Below are positions 5,528 through 13,213 of a DNA stretch of 15,810 bases, in pieces. Every line of letters starts with the position of its first letter. Within the stretch, counting starts at the first letter, position 1. Origin of the DNA: a bacterium (GTDB taxonomy: Bacteria; Pseudomonadota; Alphaproteobacteria; Rs-D84); NCBI GenBank assembly GCA_014802705.1, contig JAAVBR010000036.1:1-15810 (forward strand), given 5' to 3'. A model generated the notes under the pieces. The model had not been told where the DNA came from, ran no database searches, and saw nothing but the letters and a program-made list of their open reading frames with translations. The position numbers and the translations under genes are program-made.

Positions 5528-5634
5528 CCCAGCCCGCGGCGATCGCGCCGGCGCCGATGCCGGAAACGGCCAAGGGCGGGATGTCAAAACTAAAAAACTG
5601 GGTCAAGACGGCCGTCAATTGTTGCATTGAATAG
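5528..5634 (+). pseudogene. Inverted partial copy of the 343-915 gene (last 35 codons and stop)
   Basis: The plus strand reads QPAAIAPAPMPETAKGG, then MSKLKNWVKTAVNCCIE and TAG, differing from the intact gene by one Asn-to-Thr change and several silent changes. Bases 5528-5603 are identical to 374-449. The remaining 31 bases carry mostly synonymous differences and a different stop codon, so the tail comes from a diverged paralogue rather than a fresh copy. To the left it is fused to antisense ATPase sequence and has no start of its own. Confidence 0.8.
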
Positions 5635-5637
5635 GCA

Positions 5638-5665
5638 AAAACCGGGCGCGCACCGGTTTTATTTT
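5638..5665. terminator. Intrinsic terminator after the truncated paralogue tail
   Basis: Perfect stem AAAACCGG (5638-5645) / CCGGTTTT (5653-5660), loop GCGCGCA, followed by ATTTT. It differs from the terminator of the intact gene at 317-340, supporting a separate paralogue origin. Confidence 0.75.
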
Positions 5666-5666
5666 C

Positions 5667-5694
5667 TTGCGTTTTGGAATTTATGGGATAAAAT
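5667..5694 (+). promoter_or_regulatory. Promoter of aspS and its leader
   Basis: TTGCGT (5667-5672), 16 bp, TAAAAT (5689-5694). It gives a leader of about 180 bases before ATG 5882. The exact transcript start matters for the base of the leader's first stem and is not certain. Confidence 0.55.
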
Positions 5695-5697
5695 AAC

Positions 5698-5809
5698 CGC
5701 ATATTTTCGGGCGCGCGCGTGATGATACGACTGACAACCGGGGAATGCGCAAAACCCAATTAAAAGTAACAAGCCCGGGGTGGCACCGCGCGATACCAAT
5801 CGCGCCCCT
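5698..5809 (+). promoter_or_regulatory. T-box riboswitch in the aspS leader
   Basis: The core GGGGTGGCACCGCG at 5777-5790 matches the T-box consensus GGGUGGNACCGCG at every fixed base. It folds as the canonical antiterminator: GGGG 5777-5780 / CCCT 5806-5809, bulge TGGCACC 5781-5787, then GCGCGAT 5788-5794 / ATCGCGC 5799-5805 with loop ACCA. The bulge TGGC pairs with a GCCA acceptor end, that is discriminator G73, which tRNA-Asp has. Upstream a short Stem I is formed by CGCAT 5698-5702 and TTTTCGG 5704-5710 with CCGGGGA 5738-5744 and ATGCG 5745-5749; the 3' side of its internal loop holds GAC (5733-5735, an Asp codon) followed by A. There is no room for a full-length Stem I. The output is unclear: GGCACC 5782-5787 can alternatively pair with GGTGCC 5827-5832, but no hairpin followed by a T tract is seen before the ATG. 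Confidence 0.8.
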
Positions 5810-5881
5810 GGAACGCAAAAACGCCGGGTGCCGAAAATTCCGAATTTTGACGGTTGCCCGCAACACAACAAAGGGACCGAA

Positions 5882-7636
5882 ATGTTATCGTTAAAATCAA
5901 AGTACAGAACGCATACGTGTGGGGAACTGCGCGCGGCGCATGTGGGGGAAACCGTGACCTTGGCCGGATGGGTGCATCGCAAGCGGGATCACGGGGGATT
6001 GTTATTTATCGACCTGCGCGACAATTATGGGATGACGCAATGCGTGTTTGACGGATCGGATGACGCATTGGCCGCGGTGCGCCCCGAAAGCGTGATTCAA
6101 ATCACAGGGACGGTTGTGGCGCGTGACGCGGCGGCCGTGAATGATAAAATCCCGACCGGCGGGGTTGAGGTGCAGGGCACGTCTTGGACGGTGCTGACGA
6201 ATGCAGATGTCCTGCCGTTCCAGGTGTTTGGGGACGACGGCACCGTGGCCGAAGATTTGCGGTTGAAGCACCGCTATATCGACCTGCGGCGTGAATCGTT
6301 GCATCACAATATTTTGATGCGCAACCGCATGATGAAATTCCTGCGGGATAAAATGTGGGATATGGGTTTTTCCGAATTTCAAACGCCGATTTTAACGGTG
6401 TCCAGCCCCGAGGGCGCGCGCGACTATCTGGTGCCGTCCCGCAATCATCACGGGATGTTCTATGCCTTGCCCCAGGCGCCGCAACAGTTCAAGCAATTGA
6501 TTCAGATCGCGGGATTTGACCGGTATTTCCAGATCGCGCCGTGTTTCCGTGACGAAGATTTGCGCGCCGACCGATTGATTGAATTTTATCAATTGGATAT
6601 GGAAATGTCCTTTGTGGACCTGGCGGATATTCAGGCGGTGGGCAATGACCTGATTCCGGCGTTGATCCGCGAATTCGTGCCGGGGGCCAAATTGGCCGAT
6701 GAGATTCCGCATATCGCCTATGACGATGCGATGCTGAAATACGGATCGGACAAGCCTGATTTGCGCAACCCGATCATTATCCATGATGTGACGGATGTGT
6801 TCCGCGGATCGGACTTTGGCATTTTTGCCAATGCCATTGAAAACGGCGCCGTGGTGCGCGCCATCCCGGCGCCCGATACCGCCGACAAGCCGCGGTCGTT
6901 CTTTGATAAATTGGGCGAATACGCGGTGTCTGAATTGAAACTGGGGGGCCTGGGCTATATCGTCTTTGGGGACGAGGTTAAGGGGCCCGTCGCCAAGAAA
7001 CTGGATGCGGACCGCATTGAAAAACTGCGCGCCATTGCCGGGGAAAACGCCACACTGTTCTTTGTCTGTGATGCGCGGGACACGGCGGCCAAGGCGGCCG
7101 GCAAACTGCGCACCAAATTGGGCGAAGATTTGGGCTTGATTGATGAAAACGAATTCCGCCTGTGCTGGATCGAAGATTTCCCATTCTATGAATTGAACGA
7201 GGAAACCGGTGCCATCGATTTTGGTCACAATCCGTTCAGTCTGCCCAAGGGGGAATTGGATGGCGATCCGTTGACGATCAAGGCGAACCAATTCGACATG
7301 GTGTTAAACGGTTGTGAAATTTGCAGCGGGGGGCTGCGCAACTATAACCCCGACACCATGGTCCGGGCGTTTGAGATCGCCGGATATGGTCCCGAAGATG
7401 TCAAAGCCAAATTCGGCGGCATGTACGCGGCGTTCCAATATGGCGCCCCGCCGCACGGGGGATGCGCGTTTGGGATTGACCGTTTGGTCCAGATTATTCT
7501 GGGGGCAGCGAATTTGCGCGAAGTGGTGTTGTTCCCGACCAACCAACGGGGCCAGGATCTGATGCTGGGCGCGCCGCGCGAAGTGACCGAGGCCCAACTG
7601 CGCGAAGTGCATATCAGCGTGCGCAAGAAAAATTAA
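5882..7636 (+). CDS. aspS: Aspartate-tRNA ligase (probably non-discriminating Asp/Asn type)
   Basis: 584 residues, the usual bacterial length. Order: anticodon-binding OB domain (about 1-105, GWVHRKRDHGGLLFIDLRD), catalytic class II core with motif 1 around 150-170, motif 2 CFRDEDLRADR at 221-231, the bacterial GAD insertion at about 280-420, and motif 3 GIDRL at 531-535. It charges tRNA with aspartate in the cytosol. His37 within RDHGG corresponds to the His found in non-discriminating AspRS such as that of Pseudomonas aeruginosa (Leu in E. coli), so it probably also makes Asp-tRNA(Asn) for the GatCAB amidotransferase; that part is inference. ATG 5882 has AAGGGA five bases upstream and begins at the conserved N-terminus; the open frame from 5780 runs through the T-box and is not translated. 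A T-box leader suggests control by uncharged tRNA-Asp. Confidence 0.97.
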   Translation: MLSLKSKYRTHTCGELRAAHVGETVTLAGWVHRKRDHGGLLFIDLRDNYGMTQCVFDGSDDALAAVRPESVIQITGTVVARDAAAVNDKIPTGGVEVQGTSWTVLTNADVLPFQVFGDDGTVAEDLRLKHRYIDLRRESLHHNILMRNRMMKFLRDKMWDMGFSEFQTPILTVSSPEGARDYLVPSRNHHGMFYALPQAPQQFKQLIQIAGFDRYFQIAPCFRDEDLRADRLIEFYQLDMEMSFVDLADIQAVGNDLIPALIREFVPGAKLADEIPHIAYDDAMLKYGSDKPDLRNPIIIHDVTDVFRGSDFGIFANAIENGAVVRAIPAPDTADKPRSFFDKLGEYAVSELKLGGLGYIVFGDEVKGPVAKKLDADRIEKLRAIAGENATLFFVCDARDTAAKAAGKLRTKLGEDLGLIDENEFRLCWIEDFPFYELNEETGAIDFGHNPFSLPKGELDGDPLTIKANQFDMVLNGCEICSGGLRNYNPDTMVRAFEIAGYGPEDVKAKFGGMYAAFQYGAPPHGGCAFGIDRLVQIILGAANLREVVLFPTNQRGQDLMLGAPREVTEAQLREVHISVRKKN

Positions 7637-7654
7637 AACGCGCGCGATGCCCCG

Positions 7655-7686
7655 AACCCGCCATACGGCGGGTTTTTGTTTTTTAA
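7655..7686 (+). terminator. Intrinsic terminator of aspS
   Basis: Stem AACCCGCC (7655-7662) / GGCGGGTT (7667-7674), loop ATAC, followed by TTTGTTTTTT. Confidence 0.9.
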
Positions 7687-7721
7687 GAATCTTTGCCTGA
7701 TGCACCGGGCAAAATATGCAC

Positions 7722-7727
7722 TATAAT
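7722..7727 (+). promoter_or_regulatory. Candidate -10 element for the 7755 gene
   Basis: Perfect TATAAT, 15 bases before ATG 7743 and 27 before ATG 7755. No good -35 lies at 16-18 bp; TTGCCT at 7693-7698 is 23 bp away, so support is partial. Confidence 0.35.
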
Positions 7728-7754
7728 GGCCGCAACATAGAAATGGGGGACGGG

Positions 7755-8051
7755 ATGGATCAACAGACGCAAATTGAAAAACTGGCCGCGTTTTTGCGGC
7801 TGACCCCTTATCAAACCTATATTTTGGAAAAGAAAGCGCCACTTTATAACCTGGGGCGGGTGGTCAAGCGTGGCGGCATTTTATATGTGCCGTACCGCAC
7901 GCCATCGGCCGCACGCTGGCGGGATGCGGCCGCCCGATTGCTGTTTGGACCGATGGCCGATTTAATCGGGCCGGACGAAATGGTGGCGACCGGCGTGCGG
8001 GGTGCCCGTCTGTTGCCTGACGGGCGGGTCTTTATGCCGCGCGGCCGTTAA
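7755..8051 (+). CDS. Small soluble protein of unknown function
   Basis: 98 residues from ATG 7755 (102 from ATG 7743; a GGGGGACGGG run precedes 7755 and could serve as its ribosome binding site). It is not recognised. An N-terminal helical part (QQTQIEKLAAFLRLTPYQTY) leads to a basic region with a GGILYVPYR turn, an Ala/Arg-rich helix, and a final VATGVRGARLLPDGRVFMP segment suggestive of a small beta unit. There is no signal peptide or membrane span. Codon and GC usage match the neighbours, and the stop interlocks with that of the convergent asmA-like gene, both of which support a real gene. Nothing in the context gives a function. Confidence 0.65.
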   Translation: MDQQTQIEKLAAFLRLTPYQTYILEKKAPLYNLGRVVKRGGILYVPYRTPSAARWRDAAARLLFGPMADLIGPDEMVATGVRGARLLPDGRVFMPRGR

Positions 8052-10522
8052 AACCGATCGTGGGTGCGCACAAATTCCCGCATAAAGTCCGGATCAAAAT
8101 TCATCATAATATCCGACAGGGCATAATCCCGCGCGGCGCCCATAATGCGCATGCGGACCGGTGCCGGGGTTGGCGCCGTCGCGCGCAGCATCAGATCCAA
8201 TTGCGCGGTCATCACCCCATCGCGGATCGCAAGCATGCCCGTCCCATCCATGTGGCGCAGGCGTATCGACATCGGCGCGGTTGTTTCAAAGGTATTTTCC
8301 CCAAACCGTCCCGTGATGTGCATTGTCTTGATCGCGGATGTGCCCGATTCCAGGGCCGCCGCCAATGCCATTTCTGCATTCAGTTTCGTGATATTGGGCG
8401 CCGCCGCGTAAAACGCGTCCAGCCCCAATCCGATCAATGTGCCGCCATCGATCCCCAGATCCACCGTCCCCGTTAAATTATGCGTCACGTCATAGGCAAT
8501 GTATCCGTTGGTCTGCATATCAATCGTGCCGGTGATTTGGGCGTCCCGCACGTTCAGGGGCGCGTCCGCATTCAACAGCGGCGCCGTAATCACAAAGCGA
8601 TTGAGTTGCACCGATATATCATATTTCTTTTTATTTTGACGGATCTGGGCCAGGATATTGCCCCGGTCATTGTCCGCGATGGAAAACGTCTGGATGCCGG
8701 ATTTCAAGGCATAGACAAAATTCCGATATGCGTTGCCGTTGTAAATCAGGGTGTCCGCCGCCAAGGACAAATGGATGTCCAAATCAAAGGGCGCGGTAAT
8801 GGGGGAGGGCACGCGGAATTGCAATTCGTCATAACGATCCAAGAATTCCTGGGACGCAAAGGCATCCGTATTCAACATATCCGTCCGCAGGGTCAACGTA
8901 TCCCCCGCCATGGTCCCTGTGAACGTCGTGTTCCCCATGGTTAAAACCAGGTTTGAAATCCGTCCGCGTGCAAAATCCCCCCGTGCGGTAAAGGGCAGGT
9001 CACGCAAAAATTGCAGATGATCAATCCCCAGCCAATCTTTGATATTATTGCCCTGGATGTCAAAGGTGTTGGCCGTGATCTGCATCCGCCATGTGCCGTC
9101 GGTCGCGGTGTACGTCATGGCGTCCCCGGTGCCGGTCCAATCGCCCGGATCATCCATCCGCGCCGCGGGGATAAAGAACAAATCGGGGCGCATGGCGTGC
9201 GGCGTGCGGCCCTGGGCAAAGGTGTATGTGGGATCTGCCGCCCCCCGATGGGTGACATCCATCCGACCGGCGGCGTCCGTAAAGTCAAAGGTTATCTGGC
9301 CCGTCTGCCCCAGGGCACGGGTCAATTCGATCAATTGGTCTGTATCCGGCATGGGACGTGCGGCCCGCACCGTGACATCAAATGTGTCGTCGGTGACGCG
9401 CAAATGCCCCGTCATATCGCCATGGGAAAATTCGCGGCATGTCCAATCGGTGGGTGTCCCGGAAAAGAGGCACGATGTCGCGGCCCCGCGCCATGGACCC
9501 GACAGCCGGACATCCCGCGCCCCGTCCGCATGCACATGGCCACCCGTCGCCCGCCAGGTATCCGTCGATATTTCGTCGATCTTGATTTCGTTATCATCCC
9601 CCGCCACCCGCAGCACCAGGTGATCCAGGGTATGCCCCAAAAACGTCATCCGCCCCCGCAGGTCCAAATCATACGTTGTGTTTTTCAATAATCCCGTCGA
9701 CCCGGTGATAAAGGATAAATCCATATCCACGTCCCGGGCCTTTAATTGAATCACGCGGTCGCCGTTTTCCATCAATTGAATGCGCCCGGTAAAATTGTCG
9801 CCCCGGATATTGGTAAAGTCAAAGCCGTACGCCCCATCCCATTCGAAATCCAGGGTTAGGGCGACGGGCCCGTCAATTTTAGGCTGATCAAACTGAAACC
9901 AACGGTTGATGTTGTCTGTCTTGATCGCCGCGGTGCCGCGCGCGGCGCCATCGGCATACAGGTTGCCCGTGATGGTTAAATCGTTGGCCTGGTTTTTAAC
10001 AGTGAACGCGTCGCCGGTAAAATCAATATCGTATTTGTGTTGATCTGTGCGCACCAATCCGCGCAGTGCCCCCCCGTCCAGGGTCGCGCGAATAATCTCG
10101 TAATCTTTGCCCAGGAATGTCACCACACAATCGCGCAGGTCCAAACCGAAACGCATCGGAATCGGTGTCAGGCGATCAATCGTAATCCGGGCGCCGGTCA
10201 CCCGAATGGGCCCGGACAGCGGCGCGCGGTCCAGATGAAACACACCGGCCCAGGGAATGGACACCTGGACCGTGTCAATGCGCCCATTCGGTACCACAAT
10301 GTCATGGGCCGCGATGGTGGGGCCGCCCATCAGGCTGAACCGGATGGGGCCTTGGATCTGAATATCGGCGCCGGTGCGCATGGCCAAGACGGATGTCAGT
10401 TCCGGGCGCAATTTATTCAATGTGATGCGCGGGGGGATAATCACCGCCGCCAATGCCGCGGCCGCCACCATGCACAGCGCGGTCCACAAGATCCGTCGTT
10501 TATATCTGGGTTTTAATGCCAT
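8048..10522 (-). CDS. AsmA family protein
   Basis: 824 residues: a basic N-terminus (MALKPRYKRR), one transmembrane anchor (about 11-29), then a very long periplasmic domain rich in beta strands with repeated D-x-T/G patterns. The N-terminal part reads like an AsmA domain (TGADIQIQGPIRFSLMGGPTIAAHDI, then VSIPWAGVF...LSGPIRVTGARITIDR), and the C-terminal half, with the stretch from IDGGTLIGLGLDAF onward, resembles the AsmA C-terminal domain. AsmA-like proteins are bridge-type proteins proposed to carry phospholipids between inner and outer membranes. ATG 10522 was chosen over the longer frame because GGAAGAAGAGA lies immediately upstream. It is divergent from uvrB across 46 bp, with an ATTATAAT box that can serve as -10 in both directions. 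Confidence 0.85.
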   Translation of the reverse strand: MALKPRYKRRILWTALCMVAAAALAAVIIPPRITLNKLRPELTSVLAMRTGADIQIQGPIRFSLMGGPTIAAHDIVVPNGRIDTVQVSIPWAGVFHLDRAPLSGPIRVTGARITIDRLTPIPMRFGLDLRDCVVTFLGKDYEIIRATLDGGALRGLVRTDQHKYDIDFTGDAFTVKNQANDLTITGNLYADGAARGTAAIKTDNINRWFQFDQPKIDGPVALTLDFEWDGAYGFDFTNIRGDNFTGRIQLMENGDRVIQLKARDVDMDLSFITGSTGLLKNTTYDLDLRGRMTFLGHTLDHLVLRVAGDDNEIKIDEISTDTWRATGGHVHADGARDVRLSGPWRGAATSCLFSGTPTDWTCREFSHGDMTGHLRVTDDTFDVTVRAARPMPDTDQLIELTRALGQTGQITFDFTDAAGRMDVTHRGAADPTYTFAQGRTPHAMRPDLFFIPAARMDDPGDWTGTGDAMTYTATDGTWRMQITANTFDIQGNNIKDWLGIDHLQFLRDLPFTARGDFARGRISNLVLTMGNTTFTGTMAGDTLTLRTDMLNTDAFASQEFLDRYDELQFRVPSPITAPFDLDIHLSLAADTLIYNGNAYRNFVYALKSGIQTFSIADNDRGNILAQIRQNKKKYDISVQLNRFVITAPLLNADAPLNVRDAQITGTIDMQTNGYIAYDVTHNLTGTVDLGIDGGTLIGLGLDAFYAAAPNITKLNAEMALAAALESGTSAIKTMHITGRFGENTFETTAPMSIRLRHMDGTGMLAIRDGVMTAQLDLMLRATAPTPAPVRMRIMGAARDYALSDIMMNFDPDFMREFVRTHDRF

Positions 10523-10543
10523 TCTCTTCTTCCTTGTATTTTC

Positions 10544-10551
10544 ATTATAAT
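10544..10551. promoter_or_regulatory. Shared -10 region between asmA-like gene and uvrB
   Basis: ATTATAAT contains TATAAT on the plus strand (10546-10551) and on the minus strand (10549-10544). The first would start uvrB mRNA near 10558, about ten bases before its GTG; the second would start the asmA-like mRNA just before its ribosome binding site. No strong -35 is visible for either. Confidence 0.4.
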
Positions 10552-10568
10552 GAATTATATTAAACATT

Positions 10569-12560
10569 GTGAATAAAAAAATATTTGATCTTCAAAGTGA
10601 TTACGCCCCCATGGGCGACCAACCGACGGCCATTGCCGAACTGACCGACGGGGTGCGCGATGGACGCCGGTCTCAGGTATTGCTGGGGGTGACGGGTTCG
10701 GGCAAGACATTTACCATGGCGAATGTGATTGCGAACCTGGGGCGGCCGGCGTTGATTATGGCGCCGAATAAAATCCTGGCGGCGCAATTGTATACGGAAA
10801 TGAAATCATTCTTTCCCAACAATCATGTCGAATATTTCGTGTCGTATTATGATTATTATCAGCCAGAGGCATATATGCCCACCACCGACACGTATATCGA
10901 CAAAGACGCATCCATCAATGAACAATTGGATCGCATGCGGCACAGTGCCACCCGCGCCATGCTGGAAGAACGTGACGTCATCGTCGTGTCGTCGGTATCG
11001 TCCATCTATGGGATGGGGTCGCCGGAACAATACGCGGGGATGAAACTGGTGCTGAACGCGGGCGACAAAATCGGGATGAAGGATGTGATGCGCGCCCTGG
11101 TGGATATTCAGTATAAACGTAATGACATGGCCTTTGAACGTGGGGATTTCCGGGTGCGGGGCGACAACCTGGACATCTTTCCGTCGCATGCGCTGGATCG
11201 GGCGTGGAAACTGTCATTCTTTGGCGACGAAATCGAAGAGATTTGGGAATTCGATACCTTGACGGGGGCAAAATTACATAAATTGGATCATGTGGCGGTC
11301 TATCCCAATACGCACTATGCGACGCCCATGCCGTCGATTTTACAGGCCATCGGCCAGATCAAGACGGATTTAAAAGAACGGTTGGATTATTTTCATGAAA
11401 ACATGAAGTATATCGAGGAACAGCGTCTGCGTGAACGCGTCAATTTCGATATTGAAATGATGGAAAGTACCGGCACATGCCGCGGGATTGAAAACTATTC
11501 GCGCTATTTATCCGGACGTGCGCCCGGTCAACCGCCGCCGACATTGTTTGAATATTTGCCACGGGATGCGGTCTTGTTTATTGACGAAAGTCACGTGACC
11601 GTCCCCCAAATTGGCGCCATGTCGCGGGGGGACCGCGCGCGCAAAGAAACGCTGAGCCAATATGGATTCCGACTGCCGGCGTGTATTGATAACCGACCGC
11701 TGACGTTCAATGAATGGGACGCGTTGCGGCCGCAAACGATTTTCGTATCCGCAACACCGGCGGCATGGGAATTGGAACAGTCCAACGGCATTGTGTCCGA
11801 ACAGGTCATTCGCCCGACGGGCCTGTTGGACCCGGTCTGCGATATTAAACCCACCGCGCATCAGGTGGATGATTTATTGGACGAAGTCAAACGGGTCACG
11901 GGGCGCGTCCTGGTCACAACGTTGACCAAGAAAATGGCGGAACAACTGACCGATTATCTGAACGAAAACGGCGTGCGGGCCAAATACCTGCACAGCGATA
12001 TTGAAACCCTGGAACGTATTGAATTGCTGCGTGATTTGCGTCTGGGCAAATTTGACGTTTTGGTGGGGATCAATCTGCTGCGCGAAGGGCTGGATGTGCC
12101 CGAATGTGAATTGGTGGCGATTATGGACGCGGATAAAGAGGGTTTTCTGCGATCCACGCGTTCGTTGATCCAGACCATCGGGCGCGCGGCGCGAAATGCC
12201 AACGGACGCGTGATTTTGTATGCGGATAAAATCACAGATTCGATGCGGGCGGCCCTGGATGAAACCGCGCGCCGTCGGGAAAAGCAAATGGCGTACAACG
12301 CCGAACATAACATCACCCCCAAAACGGTGGCCAAGGCCATCTTTGCCGAGGTGGGGGACAAAGACGACAAGACCGACAAGTCGCGCAAGTTTGTTTATAG
12401 CAAATCGGGTGGCGTGATGGATGCCGCCGCCATCCGTAAAGAGATCAAAGATCTGACCAAAAAAATGCGCGATGCGGCGGAAAACCTGGAATTCGAAGCG
12501 GCGGGCGAATACCGCGACGCCATTCGCCGATTGGAAGACGATTTGTTGTTGGTGGAATAA
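10569..12560 (+). CDS. uvrB: Excinuclease ABC subunit B
   Basis: 663 residues, typical length. Walker A GVTGSGKT at 40-47, the beta-hairpin YYDYYQPEAY at about 93-102 that locks onto damaged DNA, DESHVT near 340, the SATPA motif near 390, helicase motifs VGINLLREGLD and QTIGRAARN, and a C-terminal UVR domain (about 625-660) that contacts UvrC. It acts with UvrA and UvrC in nucleotide excision repair. The start is GTG 10569, because the family's usual N-terminus (FDLQSDYAPMGDQPTAI) follows directly. There is no clear ribosome binding site and the predicted mRNA leader is about ten bases. No LexA-type box was noticed. Confidence 0.97.
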   Translation: MNKKIFDLQSDYAPMGDQPTAIAELTDGVRDGRRSQVLLGVTGSGKTFTMANVIANLGRPALIMAPNKILAAQLYTEMKSFFPNNHVEYFVSYYDYYQPEAYMPTTDTYIDKDASINEQLDRMRHSATRAMLEERDVIVVSSVSSIYGMGSPEQYAGMKLVLNAGDKIGMKDVMRALVDIQYKRNDMAFERGDFRVRGDNLDIFPSHALDRAWKLSFFGDEIEEIWEFDTLTGAKLHKLDHVAVYPNTHYATPMPSILQAIGQIKTDLKERLDYFHENMKYIEEQRLRERVNFDIEMMESTGTCRGIENYSRYLSGRAPGQPPPTLFEYLPRDAVLFIDESHVTVPQIGAMSRGDRARKETLSQYGFRLPACIDNRPLTFNEWDALRPQTIFVSATPAAWELEQSNGIVSEQVIRPTGLLDPVCDIKPTAHQVDDLLDEVKRVTGRVLVTTLTKKMAEQLTDYLNENGVRAKYLHSDIETLERIELLRDLRLGKFDVLVGINLLREGLDVPECELVAIMDADKEGFLRSTRSLIQTIGRAARNANGRVILYADKITDSMRAALDETARRREKQMAYNAEHNITPKTVAKAIFAEVGDKDDKTDKSRKFVYSKSGGVMDAAAIRKEIKDLTKKMRDAAENLEFEAAGEYRDAIRRLEDDLLLVE

Positions 12561-12564
12561 AAAA

Positions 12565-12592
12565 CGCCGGGATAAAGTCCCGGTGTTTTTTT
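12565..12592. terminator. Bidirectional terminator between uvrB and the small membrane protein gene
   Basis: Stem CGCCGGGA (12565-12572) / TCCCGGTG (12578-12585) with loop TAAAG, flanked by AAAA and TTTTTTT, so it works on both strands. The right-hand T run reaches the stop codon of the convergent gene. Confidence 0.9.
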
Positions 12593-12851
12593 ATCTTGTT
12601 TTCTGGGGCGCGTGCCGCAAATTCTGATAATGGACCGATGAATCCGGTCTGGTGGTGTCCGGCGTCGGGGTGGGGGATTGGACTGTTCGGCCCCGGACCA
12701 CCGGCAAATCTTTCAGGTTTTTTAACTTTGGCCCAAACAGGCAAATCAAGGCCGCGAGCCATGTCGTCATCACCACCCCCATGGCCAATATCGCGACAAA
12801 GCCGCGGCGATTAAAATGCATATTTTTAAACCGTTCGGGGATCAGGGACAT
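12591..12851 (-). CDS. Small single-span membrane protein, unknown
   Basis: 86 residues with an N-terminal basic stretch (NMHFNRRG), one strong transmembrane helix (FVAILAMGVVMTTWLAALICLFG) and a Thr/Pro-rich polar tail (SPTPTPDTTRPD). It is not recognised. ATG 12851 lacks a clear ribosome binding site; ATG 12821 (MHFNRRG) is an alternative start. It begins 15 bases after the stop of the upstream small gene on the same strand and ends on a shared terminator, so the two form one transcription unit. The orientation is probably N-in with the polar tail outside, by the positive-inside rule. Confidence 0.6.
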   Translation of the reverse strand: MSLIPERFKNMHFNRRGFVAILAMGVVMTTWLAALICLFGPKLKNLKDLPVVRGRTVQSPTPTPDTTRPDSSVHYQNLRHAPQKTR

Positions 12852-12866
12852 GGCGGGAATCCGGGG

Positions 12867-13169
12867 TTATTTGCTGTGGCCTTTGGACTGGCGGGCCTGG
12901 ATCGTGGCCTTGTAATTTTTCAGGGCCTTTAACAATTTTTCAGTGTCTTCGTCCGATGTGGTATCATGCGCATGCAGACGCAGCATCAGGGTGTCTATCT
13001 GGGCATCGGTCATGTCCAGCATGGGTTCGTGTTCCAACGTGTTTTCCATATCCCCATCCGGCATGTTCCGGGACGTCACCCAGTGTTCAATCAAGAACGT
13101 CGCCGCCGCAATGGCCGCCGTGGTGCCGACCAGGATGGCGGTGCGTTTCAAAGTCCTTTTCGTTTTCAT
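12867..13169 (-). CDS. Small membrane-anchored acidic protein, unknown
   Basis: 100 residues: a very basic start (MKTKRTLKRT), one hydrophobic segment (AILVGTTAAIAAATFLIEHWV) that could be a signal anchor, then an acidic, Met- and His-containing region (MPDGDMENTLEHEPMLDM) and a charged helix that reads HDTTSDEDTEKLLKALKNYK. It is not recognised. ATG 13169 has AGGA eight bases upstream. It is driven by a perfect consensus promoter and is the first gene of a two-gene unit with the 12591-12851 gene. The Met/His/Asp-rich stretch could bind metal, but this is speculation. Confidence 0.65.
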   Translation of the reverse strand: MKTKRTLKRTAILVGTTAAIAAATFLIEHWVTSRNMPDGDMENTLEHEPMLDMTDAQIDTLMLRLHAHDTTSDEDTEKLLKALKNYKATIQARQSKGHSK

Positions 13170-13213
13170 ATCGTGTATCCTATGTAGGTCAGGTTTTTCA
13201 TCAATTTTTTCAA

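Noticed and set aside
5446..5587. N-terminal extension of the DUF5131 frame through the repeat (MTSRPWPFPAS...)
   Set aside because: This part is antisense to the paralogue tail and frame-shifted ATPase sequence; family members start near IWNPWHG and a ribosome binding site precedes ATG 5377.
5528..5603. Simple k-mer misassembly as the explanation of the 76-bp identity
   Set aside because: A misjoin between two paralogue copies would connect paralogue to paralogue, not to an ATPase tail that occurs in neither. A chimeric read is still possible and is listed as a check.
12445..12762. 105-codon minus-strand frame overlapping the end of uvrB
   Set aside because: It crosses the uvrB 3' end and the shared terminator in antisense; the 12591-12851 frame has the membrane helix and fits the operon.
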